The position numbers were made by a program, and so were the translations under genes. The notes below the pieces were generated by a model that searched no databases, was not told the origin of the DNA, and worked only from the letters and a program-made list of their open reading frames with translations. Shown here one piece after another: positions 50,312 to 57,933 of a stretch of 64,000 bases of DNA (position 1 is its first letter; the number at the start of each line of letters is the position of its first letter). Source of the DNA: Bacteroidota bacterium (GTDB lineage Bacteria > Bacteroidota > Bacteroidia > Bacteroidales > Paludibacteraceae); NCBI GenBank assembly GCA_017860295.1, contig JAFNAS010000003.1, positions 1 through 64,000 on the forward strand, written 5' to 3'.

Positions 50312-51900
50312 ATCGACTTCAAATAAAAGCCTGGTTTGGTGGGAAGAACAAGCTGGATAAAGACAATTCAGACGCTTTTGCTGACGCAGTACTTGTTAAA
50401 TCCGACGATATAATTACCGATGCAACTCAATCTGGTGGGGATACTACTGTATTTTCATCGAAAGCCACTAAAACATTAGTTACCGATGAGGCTACAGCAC
50501 GTCAGACATCTGATAACACACTGGCGCAATCCGTTACGGATCTTACGACGGCATTGTCTGTAATTCAGACTTGGAAAACAGCACTGACAGACGCCGACTC
50601 TGATAGTATTATCAACACGCTCACTGAATTACTAGACTTAGCAAAGAACGTTCCTGAAGGGGCTGATTTAGCCGCTTTGCTGGCCGCTAAAGTTAGCACA
50701 TCAGATATTGTAGATAACCTCACAAGCGTATTGACCAACGTGCCATTGTCTGCGTATCAAGGTAATGTCTTGAAAGGTTTGATAGATACCCTTACAAATA
50801 TTGTATCGACCCATACAAGTAACACTACAGTTCATATAACTGCCGCAGAACGAACTGCGTGGACTGCGAAACAAGCTGCTTTGGTTTCAGGTACAAGCAT
50901 TAAAACTATTAATAGTACGTCATTACTGGGAAGCGGAGATATTGCGCTACCTGCATCACCTATTCAAATTGTGAACTCATATTCACTCTTTGCAAGTGGA
51001 TTAACTGCTGGAAGTGGTGATACGGGAGTAACATATTCCAATTTCTTTGGGTATTATGCTGGTTATTATGCTACAGGTGCAAGTTATTCTAATTTTTCAG
51101 GACGTTATGCTGGCCATTCTGCAACAAGTGCATCTTATTCTAACTTTTTTGGGGGCTTTGCAGGTCGAAAAGCCAGTGGAGCGGATCATTCTAACTTTCT
51201 TGGATATTACGCGGGAGAATCTGCTACTAATGCAAACAACTCAAATTTTTTGGGAGGTAATGCTGGTGGTAATGCAACAGAAGCTAATAATTCAAACTTT
51301 TTTGGAAGTGCAGCTGGTTACATGGCAACAAATGCTTGTTGCTCTAATTTTTTGGGGCAGAATGCCGGCAATGGGGCAGTCAATGCTTCTTATTCAAATT
51401 TCATAGGTTATTGGGCTGGTGACAATATAGGAACTGGAAAGTACTCGAATTTTCTTGGTTATTATACAGGGATGTCTACAACAAACGCGTCTTACTGTAC
51501 TTTACTGGGTTATAACGTCGCAAATGAAAGCTCTGGCTCACATATCGGTTCTAATAACATCATAATTGGAACTAATATTACACTACCAGCCGCCACAGCA
51601 AATGCTCTCAATATCGGAGGCGTGCTTTTTGGTACTGGTTTGTACTCAACTGTAACAGGAAATCCGTCGGCGGCACCTGTAAATGGAGGTTGTATAGGAA
51701 TAGGCGTTGTTTCTCCTACTGAGACCTTAGATGTTTCCGGCAATGTGAAAGCGGCTCAATTCAAGCTGTCAGCTCTAAACACAGCACCAGCTTCGTCCTC
51801 TGATACAGGTGCGCTTGGAGAGATACGTATTACGGCAGGGTATATTTATGTTTGTGTGGCAACCAATACATGGGTTAGATCTGCGTTGACAACTTGGTAA
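50308..51900 (+). CDS. Tail fibre with NFxGxxAG repeats
   Basis: A 530-residue fibre. Residues 1-200 are helical and coiled; residues 243-410 hold about ten copies of a 17-residue unit of the form YSNF-x-G-x-x-AG-x-x-AT-x-A-x; the end (PTETLDVSGNVKAAQFKLS) is a common fibre C-terminal region. Repeats of this kind build a left-handed beta-roll, as in YadA heads. Likely the distal receptor-binding fibre. No chaperone gene of the Mu U/Mom type was seen downstream. Confidence 0.82.
   Translation: MNRLQIKAWFGGKNKLDKDNSDAFADAVLVKSDDIITDATQSGGDTTVFSSKATKTLVTDEATARQTSDNTLAQSVTDLTTALSVIQTWKTALTDADSDSIINTLTELLDLAKNVPEGADLAALLAAKVSTSDIVDNLTSVLTNVPLSAYQGNVLKGLIDTLTNIVSTHTSNTTVHITAAERTAWTAKQAALVSGTSIKTINSTSLLGSGDIALPASPIQIVNSYSLFASGLTAGSGDTGVTYSNFFGYYAGYYATGASYSNFSGRYAGHSATSASYSNFFGGFAGRKASGADHSNFLGYYAGESATNANNSNFLGGNAGGNATEANNSNFFGSAAGYMATNACCSNFLGQNAGNGAVNASYSNFIGYWAGDNIGTGKYSNFLGYYTGMSTTNASYCTLLGYNVANESSGSHIGSNNIIIGTNITLPAATANALNIGGVLFGTGLYSTVTGNPSAAPVNGGCIGIGVVSPTETLDVSGNVKAAQFKLSALNTAPASSSDTGALGEIRITAGYIYVCVATNTWVRSALTTW
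51034..51540 (+). repeat. 51-bp tandem repeats in the fibre gene
   Basis: About ten in-frame units of 51 bp, diverged at the DNA level but with fixed SNF, G, AG and A/T positions in the protein. Recombination between units could change fibre length. Confidence 0.75.
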
Positions 51901-51925
51901 TTATTAACAACTAAAATAAATCATT

Positions 51926-52063
51926 ATGACACAAGAAGAATTAACAGAGTTGAAAGCGAAAGCTTACGAACTTGTATGTGTTATCAATAATGCCAACAGA
52001 GAACTCCAACAAATTGAAGCGCAGATTTACGCACAATCGAAGGAACAACAGGGAAAAAAGTAA
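51926..52063 (+). CDS. Small phage protein (45 aa)
   Basis: A 45-residue, Gln/Glu-rich helical protein (TQEELTELKAKAYELVCVI; ANRELQQIEAQIYAQS), a likely coiled coil. It lies alone between the fibre and holin genes, 25 bp after the fibre stop. Function unknown, perhaps a fibre or lysis accessory. Confidence 0.55.
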   Translation: MTQEELTELKAKAYELVCVINNANRELQQIEAQIYAQSKEQQGKK

Positions 52064-52099
52064 AACGAAGCCCCCGGATCAAATATCAAACACACTGAT

Positions 52100-52564
52100 A
52101 TGGACGAATTGATTACTCACATTTGCAACCTCATGAAAGGGCTTGTGTCTTTCGTGATAACTGGCCTAGTCTCCGCATTCCTGCCGCTTGAAGATGCTTT
52201 GTTTATTCTGTTTACCGGATTTACGATCAACTTCATTACGGGGTTCGTGACGGATATTCGGGTCAACAAAAAAGAGTTCAATATTAAAAAGGCATTTGAT
52301 GCTGTGTTGCAGATTGGGTATTTCTTCGGGTTGATATTCTTTATTTCCGCAACAGGTACCAATCTTCATGATAGCGTATTCACAACAGTAGGCGTGAAAT
52401 GGTCGACCGTGATCGTAACGCTCTATTACATCTTGAACATACTGAAAAACGGGAAGCAATTGTGGCCTGGCAACATAGCAATAAGCCTGCTTTATGACAT
52501 TCTATCCCTACAAGGAGTAGGGTATTTCATCAAATTATTTGGACTTAAAAAGGAAGGAAAGTAA
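52100..52564 (+). CDS. Holin
   Basis: A 154-residue membrane protein with three or four hydrophobic helices (LVSFVITGLVSAFLPL; ALFILFTGFTINFITGFV; IGYFFGLIFFISATG; WSTVIVTLYYILNIL) and a charged end. Directly before the endolysin gene. It fits the Bacteroidota phage holin family. Confidence 0.78.
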   Translation: MDELITHICNLMKGLVSFVITGLVSAFLPLEDALFILFTGFTINFITGFVTDIRVNKKEFNIKKAFDAVLQIGYFFGLIFFISATGTNLHDSVFTTVGVKWSTVIVTLYYILNILKNGKQLWPGNIAISLLYDILSLQGVGYFIKLFGLKKEGK

Positions 52565-52565
52565 T

Positions 52566-53000
52566 ATGGCGAATTTTGAACAAGCAATCGATCCGGTGCT
52601 GGAGTCAGAAGGATATATACAGAAGTACGGAAAATCTGGCTATGTAAACGACAAAAGCGATGCGGGTGGTGAGACAATCGCGGGTATATCGCGCAAGAAC
52701 TGGCCGCATGAAGTTATCTGGTTGTATGTCGATTCGGCAAAGAAAAGAACGGGATTCCCCCGATCACTGGCCGCTGATTTAAACGTCCGGGCTATGATAC
52801 TTGATTTCTACCGTCGTAATTTTTGGCAGCCCATTCACGGGGATAGCGTCAAACAACAGGTCATTGCCGATCTATTGGTCGACAAATCGGTATTAGAAGG
52901 TATTGCTCCGGCCATAGCACGAGCAGAAGAGATTGTCGGATTAGCGCGCACCGGAAAAGTATCGGAAAATTTGATTACAAAACTAAGTTTACTTGCATGA
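52566..53000 (+). CDS. GH108 endolysin (N-acetylmuramidase-like)
   Basis: A 144-residue peptidoglycan hydrolase. Glu15 in LESEGYIQKYGKSG is the expected catalytic acid, followed by KSDAGGETIAGISRKNWP, matching the GH108 domain; the rest is a small helical region of the kind that follows it. ATG 52566 is two bases after the holin stop. Confidence 0.85.
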   Translation: MANFEQAIDPVLESEGYIQKYGKSGYVNDKSDAGGETIAGISRKNWPHEVIWLYVDSAKKRTGFPRSLAADLNVRAMILDFYRRNFWQPIHGDSVKQQVIADLLVDKSVLEGIAPAIARAEEIVGLARTGKVSENLITKLSLLA

Positions 53001-53242
53001 AAAAGTTGATTTTAACACTTCTATTTGTGCCGATTATGCTCACCGCACAAGTTCGGCGCGATTCCGTGGAGATTCTACGTGATTCTATTTGCAAACTCAA
53101 CCAGCGGCCAGCGATGACCTCAAAACAATTCATAGAGATTTACAAGTACGAAACACTTCTGAAGTATTACCGGTTATGTCAGAAAAAGCCGACAAACTGG
53201 AAGTTTTACAAAGGATGGAGTGCCCGAGTGTTTGATAAATAG
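52997..53242 (+). CDS. Small exported phage protein in lysis cassette
   Basis: An 81-residue protein with a clear signal peptide (MKKLILTLLFVPIMLTAQ) and a charged, helical rest. Overlaps the endolysin stop by 4 bp. An outer-membrane spanin role would be possible, but no lipobox is present; function open. Confidence 0.6.
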   Translation: MKKLILTLLFVPIMLTAQVRRDSVEILRDSICKLNQRPAMTSKQFIEIYKYETLLKYYRLCQKKPTNWKFYKGWSARVFDK

Positions 53243-53247
53243 ATAAT

Positions 53248-53544
53248 ATGGCAAAGATTAAACGATTTACATCAAAAGATGGTGGCTATCATGGAGAGCT
53301 TGGGTTTTATTGCCCAGGATGTGATTGTGTGCATTTTATTTATGATAAAGAAAGCAACGCTCCAAGTATGCCTGTATGGGGATTTAATGGAAATTTTGAA
53401 TCTCCAACTGTTACGCCATCTGTACTTGTACAAAATAAAACAATGCGTTGTCATTCTTTTATCACAGACGGTAATATCCAATTTCTTCCTGATTGCACAC
53501 ATGATTTAGCTGGGAAAACAATTGAACTTGAAGATATAGATTGA
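53248..53544 (+). CDS. DUF6527-like small protein
   Basis: A 98-residue protein with FYCPGCDCVHF, WGFNGNFESPTVTPSVLV and CHSFITDGNIQFLPDCTHDLAG, a metal-binding pattern seen in phage DUF6527 proteins (often mis-annotated as ammonia monooxygenase). Function unknown. Confidence 0.68.
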   Translation: MAKIKRFTSKDGGYHGELGFYCPGCDCVHFIYDKESNAPSMPVWGFNGNFESPTVTPSVLVQNKTMRCHSFITDGNIQFLPDCTHDLAGKTIELEDID

Positions 53545-53545
53545 T

Positions 53546-53917
53546 ATGAATTACTTAATCCTTATTACAGCAATTTTTTTAATAATCGCGGGAGACATTA
53601 TTGTCAAACGCACAGTAAAACAATTTCATAAAAACAAAAAAGTCATGGGAAAGTATGTAGCTAAGAGAAATGATGACGGAACAATTGCTTTGTTCCAGGT
53701 TGGGGATTCTATCGGTGTTGATTTCGCCGTTATTCAGACCTTGGTACAGGTAGATGGAGAAACTGCTCTTGATGCATTGAACGCAAATGTAAATGATCTT
53801 CAGAACCAGCTTGACGATGTGAATGCGCGCATTACCGCTGTATCTGCTTTGCCTATTGTTGAAACTCCGGTTCAGGATGCAGCAACGGTAGCCGTCGATC
53901 AATCCGCAAATTCGTAA
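53546..53917 (+). CDS. Membrane-anchored phage protein
   Basis: A 123-residue protein with one N-terminal hydrophobic helix (NYLILITAIFLIIAGDIIV), a short beta domain and a coiled coil (ETALDALNANVNDLQNQLDDVNARI). Position suggests a lysis or envelope role. No family recognised. Confidence 0.55.
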   Translation: MNYLILITAIFLIIAGDIIVKRTVKQFHKNKKVMGKYVAKRNDDGTIALFQVGDSIGVDFAVIQTLVQVDGETALDALNANVNDLQNQLDDVNARITAVSALPIVETPVQDAATVAVDQSANS

Positions 53918-53920
53918 GGT

Positions 53921-54166
53921 ATGTTTGAAAAGATCAAAGCCTTATTCAACGAAGGTAAAGAAAGGTGGAAGTCTGAGCTTCCTCCTTTCTACAAGAAAGC
54001 CCGGACCGTGGCTATTAAAATCGGTGGCTCTGCGGGTGCTGTAATCGTAGCGAATGCGACGATGGGATTAAACCTAAATCCAACGCTTATAACAGTGTTG
54101 TGTTATGTCACAGCTGCCTGTGTAGCTGTGGCCGGAACTGCACAACTGTCAAAACCTGAAATGTAA
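53921..54166 (+). CDS. Small membrane protein, possible second holin
   Basis: An 81-residue protein with an amphipathic charged start and two hydrophobic helices (AVIVANATMGLNL; ALITVLCYVTAACVAVAGT-like). Fits a small holin or antiholin. Its stop overlaps the next start (TAATG). Confidence 0.6.
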   Translation: MFEKIKALFNEGKERWKSELPPFYKKARTVAIKIGGSAGAVIVANATMGLNLNPTLITVLCYVTAACVAVAGTAQLSKPEM

Positions 54167-54747
54167 TGGAACTGCTATCAAAAAAATGGGTGTGGTGGGT
54201 CTTGATGGTAATCGCTATTATTTGCTTGTCTCTCGTTGTTATTTCACGTTTTCATAAGCCGGTAAAGGTTGTCCCTGATCGAAAGGCAACAGTTACGGAT
54301 AGCACGACAACGGCGATTCAGCAAAAGAAAATTGCAGAGCTGGATAGTATTCTAAAGCTCAAAAACAATCAACTCGCGACATCGCAAATCAGCCTTTCCA
54401 TCGTTCGAGGAAAGAATATGAAGTTGAAGCAAACTAATGACTCGCTATCGGCATATTATAATTGCCATCATACATTGCCTGTGTGCGATAGTTTAGTAAA
54501 AGCTAAACAAACGTACATAACCGGTCTTGAATCGGAGAATGACAGCCTTTATAGCGTTACAAGACAATTAAACGGGCTTGTCAATATTGAACGGCAAAAG
54601 TCCGCACGGCTTGACACTATTGTCAACAGTAAAGAATCGGTTATTACGGCTTATGCGCGTCAGATGGAGCGAATTAACTGTACGTCAGAATGGGCTATCA
54701 AGCATCGATTTTGGGCGTGGCTATTCAGAATTAAGTGTTACAAATAA
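54166..54747 (+). CDS. Inner-membrane spanin-like coiled-coil protein
   Basis: A 193-residue protein with an N-terminal hydrophobic helix (WVWWVLMVIAIICLSLVVI), then a long polar coiled coil (IAELDSILKLKNNQLATS; ESENDSLYSVTRQLNGL) reaching into the periplasm. This is the expected layout of an i-spanin, although a partner o-spanin is not obvious. Last gene of the lysis cassette, before a terminator. Confidence 0.62.
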   Translation: MELLSKKWVWWVLMVIAIICLSLVVISRFHKPVKVVPDRKATVTDSTTTAIQQKKIAELDSILKLKNNQLATSQISLSIVRGKNMKLKQTNDSLSAYYNCHHTLPVCDSLVKAKQTYITGLESENDSLYSVTRQLNGLVNIERQKSARLDTIVNSKESVITAYARQMERINCTSEWAIKHRFWAWLFRIKCYK

Positions 54748-54781
54748 TTCAGTTTCATAGCTTATAGATTTTAATTTATTC

Positions 54782-54816
54782 AAGCCCTCCTGTCTGTGAA
54801 GATTAGGGGGCTTTTC
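54782..54816 (+). terminator. Terminator of the late operon
   Basis: 8-bp stem AAGCCCTC (54782-54789) / GGGGGCTT (54806-54813) with one G-T pair, followed by TTTT. Ends the structural/lysis operon. Confidence 0.75.
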
Positions 54817-54870
54817 ATTATTAAATAACAGTAAAATAATAGTATTATTGGTATTGATATGTACAATATA

Positions 54871-54891
54871 ATAGTATTTTTACTATCTTTG
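54871..54891 (+). promoter_or_regulatory. HicAB promoter with overlapping inverted repeat
   Basis: TATCTTTG (54884-54891) is a -7 element. ATAGTA (54871-54876) and TACTAT (54881-54886) form an inverted repeat that covers it, with a further AATAGTATT copy upstream at 54838-54846. Suits autoregulation by HicB. Confidence 0.6.
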
Positions 54892-54919
54892 TAAGGTCAA
54901 GCGATGAGGAATACTATCA

Positions 54920-55114
54920 ATGAAAAAGTACAAAGTTAAGGAGGTTATAAAGCTGCTGGAGGCCGATGGATGGCAGCTTTATACTCAAAGAGGAAGTCAT
55001 CGACAATTCAAGCATCCTGAGAAAACAGGAAAGGTTACGGTAAATCAAAAACCGAATGAAACTGTAGATCAGGAAATTTTGAACAGTATTTGGAAACAAG
55101 CAGGGTGGCGATAA
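54920..55114 (+). CDS. HicA-family toxin (mRNA interferase)
   Basis: A 64-residue protein with the HicA/YcfA double-stranded-RNA-binding fold: YKVKEVIKLLEADGW then RGSHRQFKHP, with His in GSHR as the expected catalytic residue, and KVTVNQK. It should cleave mRNA when unopposed. Paired with a HicB antitoxin 23 bp downstream. Confidence 0.88.
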   Translation: MKKYKVKEVIKLLEADGWQLYTQRGSHRQFKHPEKTGKVTVNQKPNETVDQEILNSIWKQAGWR

Positions 55115-55137
55115 TCACCCTGTAAAAAATAGGATAT

Positions 55138-55545
55138 ATGGAAAAAATTAAAGTATTGGTAAGTTGGAGTGGAGACAATTATGCGGTTGGTACTGGACAA
55201 ATTGGAGGTGCAGTGTTTGCAACCGGAAAAACCATAGACGAAGCAAAGAGCGAATTTGAATCAGCCTTTCAGTTCCACTTGGATGGATGTCTGGCGGATG
55301 GCGATGACCTACCTGAGTTCGTAAAAAATAATGATTATGAATTTGATTATGAAATGCAAATATCTGCCATTCTCCATTATTTTGATGGTATTCTTACTCG
55401 GGCGGCACTGGCACGAGTTACTGGAATTAATCAGCGGCAGTTGGGGCATTACGCCTCTGGATTGTCAACTCCGCGCCCGGCACAACGGGAAAAAATAATT
55501 AACGGTTTTCACCGTATAGCTTCAGAACTAAGTTCGGTAGTGTAA
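55138..55545 (+). CDS. HicB-family antitoxin with C-terminal HTH
   Basis: A 135-residue antitoxin. Residues 1-65 are the HicB RNase-H-like fold (VSWSGDNYAVGTG; ATGKTIDEAKSEFESAFQFHL); residues 75-130 are a helix-turn-helix (LTRAALARVTGINQRQLGHY). It binds the toxin and, through the HTH, its own promoter. A similar HTH ends the protein at 55935. Confidence 0.86.
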   Translation: MEKIKVLVSWSGDNYAVGTGQIGGAVFATGKTIDEAKSEFESAFQFHLDGCLADGDDLPEFVKNNDYEFDYEMQISAILHYFDGILTRAALARVTGINQRQLGHYASGLSTPRPAQREKIINGFHRIASELSSVV

Positions 55546-55575
55546 TTATCGTTTGACAATTTAATTCGTACCGAC

Positions 55576-55606
55576 GGCCCTTGCAGTAATGCCGGGGCTT
55601 TTTTGC
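55576..55606 (+). terminator. Terminator after hicB
   Basis: Stem GGCCC (55576-55580) / GGGCT (55595-55599) followed by a run of T. It separates the two toxin-antitoxin-like modules. Confidence 0.55.
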
Positions 55607-55644
55607 TTGCCTGTTGGTATGAAAAAAATTCGAGAAATAGTTGT

Positions 55645-55671
55645 AGGTTGTAAATTTATAACCTATCTTTG
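55645..55671 (+). promoter_or_regulatory. Promoter with 20-bp near-palindrome for the DUF4160/DUF2442 pair
   Basis: AGGTT (55645-55649) and AACCT (55660-55664) frame an almost perfect 20-bp palindrome. It abuts and overlaps the -7 element TATCTTTG at 55664-55671. Same architecture as the HicAB promoter. Confidence 0.6.
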
Positions 55672-55695
55672 TGGTACAAACATAAAGAATCGACG

Positions 55696-55938
55696 ATGCC
55701 CACTATATTTATATTTTTCGGTTTCAGGTTTATGTTCTATGCTAATGACCACGAACCGATACACATACACGTAATAAAAGGGAACATAAAAGCGAAATTT
55801 GGAATATCGCCGGTAGTATTGATAGAAAACAACGGATTAAAACCGTCTGAACTGAAAATGGTAGAGGCTATAATAGAAGAAAACCAAGAGATAATTGCCG
55901 AGCATTGGAATCAATTTTTTAATCAAAACGGGAAATGA
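55696..55938 (+). CDS. DUF4160 protein (putative toxin)
   Basis: An 80-residue protein with the DUF4160 pattern: MPTIFIFFGFRFMFYANDHEPIHIHV and the KAKFGISP segment. The His-x-His in IHIHV is conserved. DUF4160 genes often neighbour DUF2442 genes as suspected toxin-antitoxin pairs. ATG 55696 is chosen since this begins the domain. Overlaps the next gene by 4 bp. Confidence 0.82.
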   Translation: MPTIFIFFGFRFMFYANDHEPIHIHVIKGNIKAKFGISPVVLIENNGLKPSELKMVEAIIEENQEIIAEHWNQFFNQNGK

Positions 55939-56342
55939 TACAGGTAGATAAAATTTGGACAACAGACACGGCTGTATGGATACATACCACCGATGGGCGC
56001 GAAGCCTGCGAAAAATTTGCCGATTATCCACGTTTGAAGGCTGCTACAACCCAGCAGCGGAATAACTACAAGACGGATGACTTCGGCATCCGTTGGGAAG
56101 ATATAGACGAAGATTTGAGCTTTGAAGGTTTCTTCGAGGAAAAGGAACGCACCAGACTTTATAAAATATTTATGGAAAATCCGGTGTTAAATGCTTCTGC
56201 TATTGCCCGGCGTATGGGTATGAAGCAAAGCCTGCTTGCTGCGTATATTAGCGGTACTAAAAAACTGTCGCCAGAACGTGAACGGGCAATTTTGGATGTT
56301 ATAAAGCAAATTGGTGCCGAATTGTTACAGCTTACTGCTTAG
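55935..56342 (+). CDS. DUF2442-HTH protein (putative antitoxin)
   Basis: A 135-residue protein: residues 1-60 are DUF2442 (VWIHTTDGREACEKFADYPRLKAAT; IRWEDIDEDLS), residues 75-130 an HTH (NASAIARRMGMKQSLLAAYI) related to the HicB C-terminus at 55138. Probably autoregulates through the 20-bp palindrome. Shared HTH suggests exchange of DNA-binding domains between toxin-antitoxin families. Confidence 0.8.
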   Translation: MIQVDKIWTTDTAVWIHTTDGREACEKFADYPRLKAATTQQRNNYKTDDFGIRWEDIDEDLSFEGFFEEKERTRLYKIFMENPVLNASAIARRMGMKQSLLAAYISGTKKLSPERERAILDVIKQIGAELLQLTA

Positions 56343-56380
56343 TAATAAGAAAATAGCTTGTGTAGAAGCAGACTCTTTCT

Positions 56381-56423
56381 TATCTTTGTAAGGCTTATGG
56401 AATAGGCGGCTTAGGCCGCTTTT
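56381..56423 (+). promoter_or_regulatory. Orphan promoter followed at once by a terminator
   Basis: TATCTTTG (56381-56388) matches the -7 element and the following GTAAGG matches the HicAB promoter. About 15 bp later a 7-bp stem (56404-56410 / 56415-56421) and TTTT make a terminator. Either a relic of a third module or the terminator of the DUF2442 gene. Confidence 0.4.
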
Positions 56424-56424
56424 C

Positions 56425-57759
56425 TCATTTTAGGATATAGTCAATTACCTTTCTATTTGCTTTGTCAATAATTGACCAGTCTTTCTCTATATAGTGATCG
56501 GTGGCCTTCATGTCGGGGTCAACGTGATTCAGCGCAAAATGAACATCGTATTTATCTACTCCGGCTTTATTCCTTGCAATACTTCCCCATGTGTGCCTTG
56601 CAGTGTATGGAATTAAATCTTTACCATTAATAAATTCTTGGAATATCCTTTTTCCCCATTTTTCAAGTTCTTTCGGATCAATCTTTTCAATTTTTTTGCC
56701 AGATAATCTAACTATTTCATTGTTGATAAGTACGGATTGTACCTGTTTTAGTCCTTTTTTTATAGCAGTGCTGAATGTGTTGGGATTAGAGTATATTGTG
56801 TAAAATCTGAATACTCTTTGTCCTGTGGGATCTTGCCATTTTTTTATCAACGATTCAGCTTCAGGTTCAATTTTGATGCTAATCTTGGCCTTATCTTCAC
56901 GTCTATTCTTTGTTTTTTTTCGACAATAGGTAATCCTTCCGTGTTGAATATCATCACATTCGTATAAATCCGCTGTATTCATCCCACAAAGGAAGAATGA
57001 TAGTAGAAATACGTCTTTTGCAAGATTGAACCTAATTTTACCCCAATCGGTTGCATCGGGTAAATTATACATGGCTTTAATTACTTCGGGCGTAGTCGGA
57101 TGCGGAGAGCTGGCGGGAATCGCAGGAATATCAATGTATTTGAAAGGTGATCGAGGTATGTTGATTATACCTGCTTCTTCGTCATTGAATTCTGCCTTTG
57201 CCATGTTGTGTAATGCTTTTAGATTTGCAATATACAGAGATGGTGCCCGAGAAAGAATCTTTTTTGTATGTTCCGAAGGAATGGTTTGTAGCCATTTGAT
57301 GAAGTCGGATAGTAGCTTGGCGGTTATTTCAGATATATCCACGGAGTTTTTGCCAAGGTATCGAGCAACAGCATTTACAGCAACTTCATAGGTTCCAGCA
57401 TTTCCCGTATGCCCTGTTTGCCGTAATTTATTGGCAACGTCTTTTCCATACTGTATAAAATCCAGCTTGAAACCATCTTTATATTCTGTTATTAAATTTA
57501 CCACTTGTTCAACGGTCATATTTTCTAAGTCTTCAGCATGATCGTTGCAAATCTTCCGATATTTTTTGATGATATTTTCTGCGGTGTCGATTATCGATTG
57601 AGTTTTGATCTTTCCTGAACGCGTCAAATCCGAAGCGACTACGTAGAGTTGTGTAGATATATATCGGTTCTTTCGATTGTGTGTGACTCGGATTCTAACG
57701 TTACGTGTGCCATCGCGCCGTATCTGATCGCTTCGTATTTCCGCTTTGAATGTAGCCAT
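56425..57759 (-). CDS. Phage tyrosine integrase
   Basis: A 444-residue tyrosine recombinase of the Bacteroidota phage/ICE type. N-terminal arm-binding domain (MATFKAEIRSDQIRRDGTRN, 1-90), core-binding domain (about 95-195) and catalytic domain (205-444) with Arg in LCGMNTADLYE region, Lys, then HxxR in YTARHTWG and the Tyr in KATDHYIEKDW. It integrates into tRNA-Arg and sits next to attR. Its leader contains arm-type repeats. Confidence 0.93.
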   Translation of the reverse strand: MATFKAEIRSDQIRRDGTRNVRIRVTHNRKNRYISTQLYVVASDLTRSGKIKTQSIIDTAENIIKKYRKICNDHAEDLENMTVEQVVNLITEYKDGFKLDFIQYGKDVANKLRQTGHTGNAGTYEVAVNAVARYLGKNSVDISEITAKLLSDFIKWLQTIPSEHTKKILSRAPSLYIANLKALHNMAKAEFNDEEAGIINIPRSPFKYIDIPAIPASSPHPTTPEVIKAMYNLPDATDWGKIRFNLAKDVFLLSFFLCGMNTADLYECDDIQHGRITYCRKKTKNRREDKAKISIKIEPEAESLIKKWQDPTGQRVFRFYTIYSNPNTFSTAIKKGLKQVQSVLINNEIVRLSGKKIEKIDPKELEKWGKRIFQEFINGKDLIPYTARHTWGSIARNKAGVDKYDVHFALNHVDPDMKATDHYIEKDWSIIDKANRKVIDYILK

Positions 57760-57764
57760 TTATA

Positions 57765-57812
57765 GGTGAACTTTAGGTGAACAATTTGCAGCAAATGTAC
57801 AAAAATTTGCTG
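57765..57812 (-). promoter_or_regulatory. Arm-type sites and integrase promoter near attR
   Basis: GGTGAAC at 57765-57771 and 57776-57782, the same pair and 11-bp spacing as near attL. Minus-strand TACATTTG at 57792-57799 fits the -7 element of the integrase gene, and CAGCAAAT (57789-57796) / ATTTGCTG (57805-57812) is an inverted repeat over it. Integrase binding could repress its own transcription. Confidence 0.6.
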
Positions 57813-57888
57813 TATGTGGAGTAAAATAAAAAACCACCCTACACATGTAAAGTGGTTTAATTCAGATAACTTACTGATAAATATTTGT

Positions 57889-57933
57889 GTAGTCCCGCCG
57901 GGAATCGAACCCGGATCTAAAGTTTAGGAAACT
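57889..57933. repeat. attR: 45-bp repeat inside tRNA-Arg
   Basis: Identical to 11761-11805. The prophage end provides the 3' part of the tRNA, which keeps the gene functional after integration. Confidence 0.93.

Larger units (their letters stand above)
11761..57933. mobile_element. Integrated temperate myovirus-type prophage with cargo modules
   Basis: Bounded by an exact 45-bp direct repeat (11761-11805 and 57889-57933) that is the 3' part of tRNA-Arg(CCU). A tyrosine integrase lies 130 bp from the right repeat, a CI/S24-type repressor and divergent early genes are present, and head, tail, lysis and packaging genes are complete and in order. The head genes are lambda-like (GpA terminase, gpW, portal, ClpP-type protease, decoration, major capsid E), the tail genes Mu-like and contractile (sheath, tube, gp45-48, N, P). 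No transposase of the MuA type and no reverse transcriptase was seen. Cargo sits at the left end, in one reverse-oriented operon in the middle, and at the right end. Confidence 0.92.

Noticed and set aside
51034-51540. Regular repeats that could be a CRISPR array or DGR variable region
   Set aside because: The 51-bp units are in frame, diverged and encode a continuous protein repeat. No reverse transcriptase, template repeat or cas gene is in the window.
11761-57933. Transposable Mu-like phage or integrative conjugative element
   Set aside because: No MuA/MuB transposase, relaxase or conjugation genes were seen; ends are tRNA repeats with a tyrosine integrase and complete virion genes.
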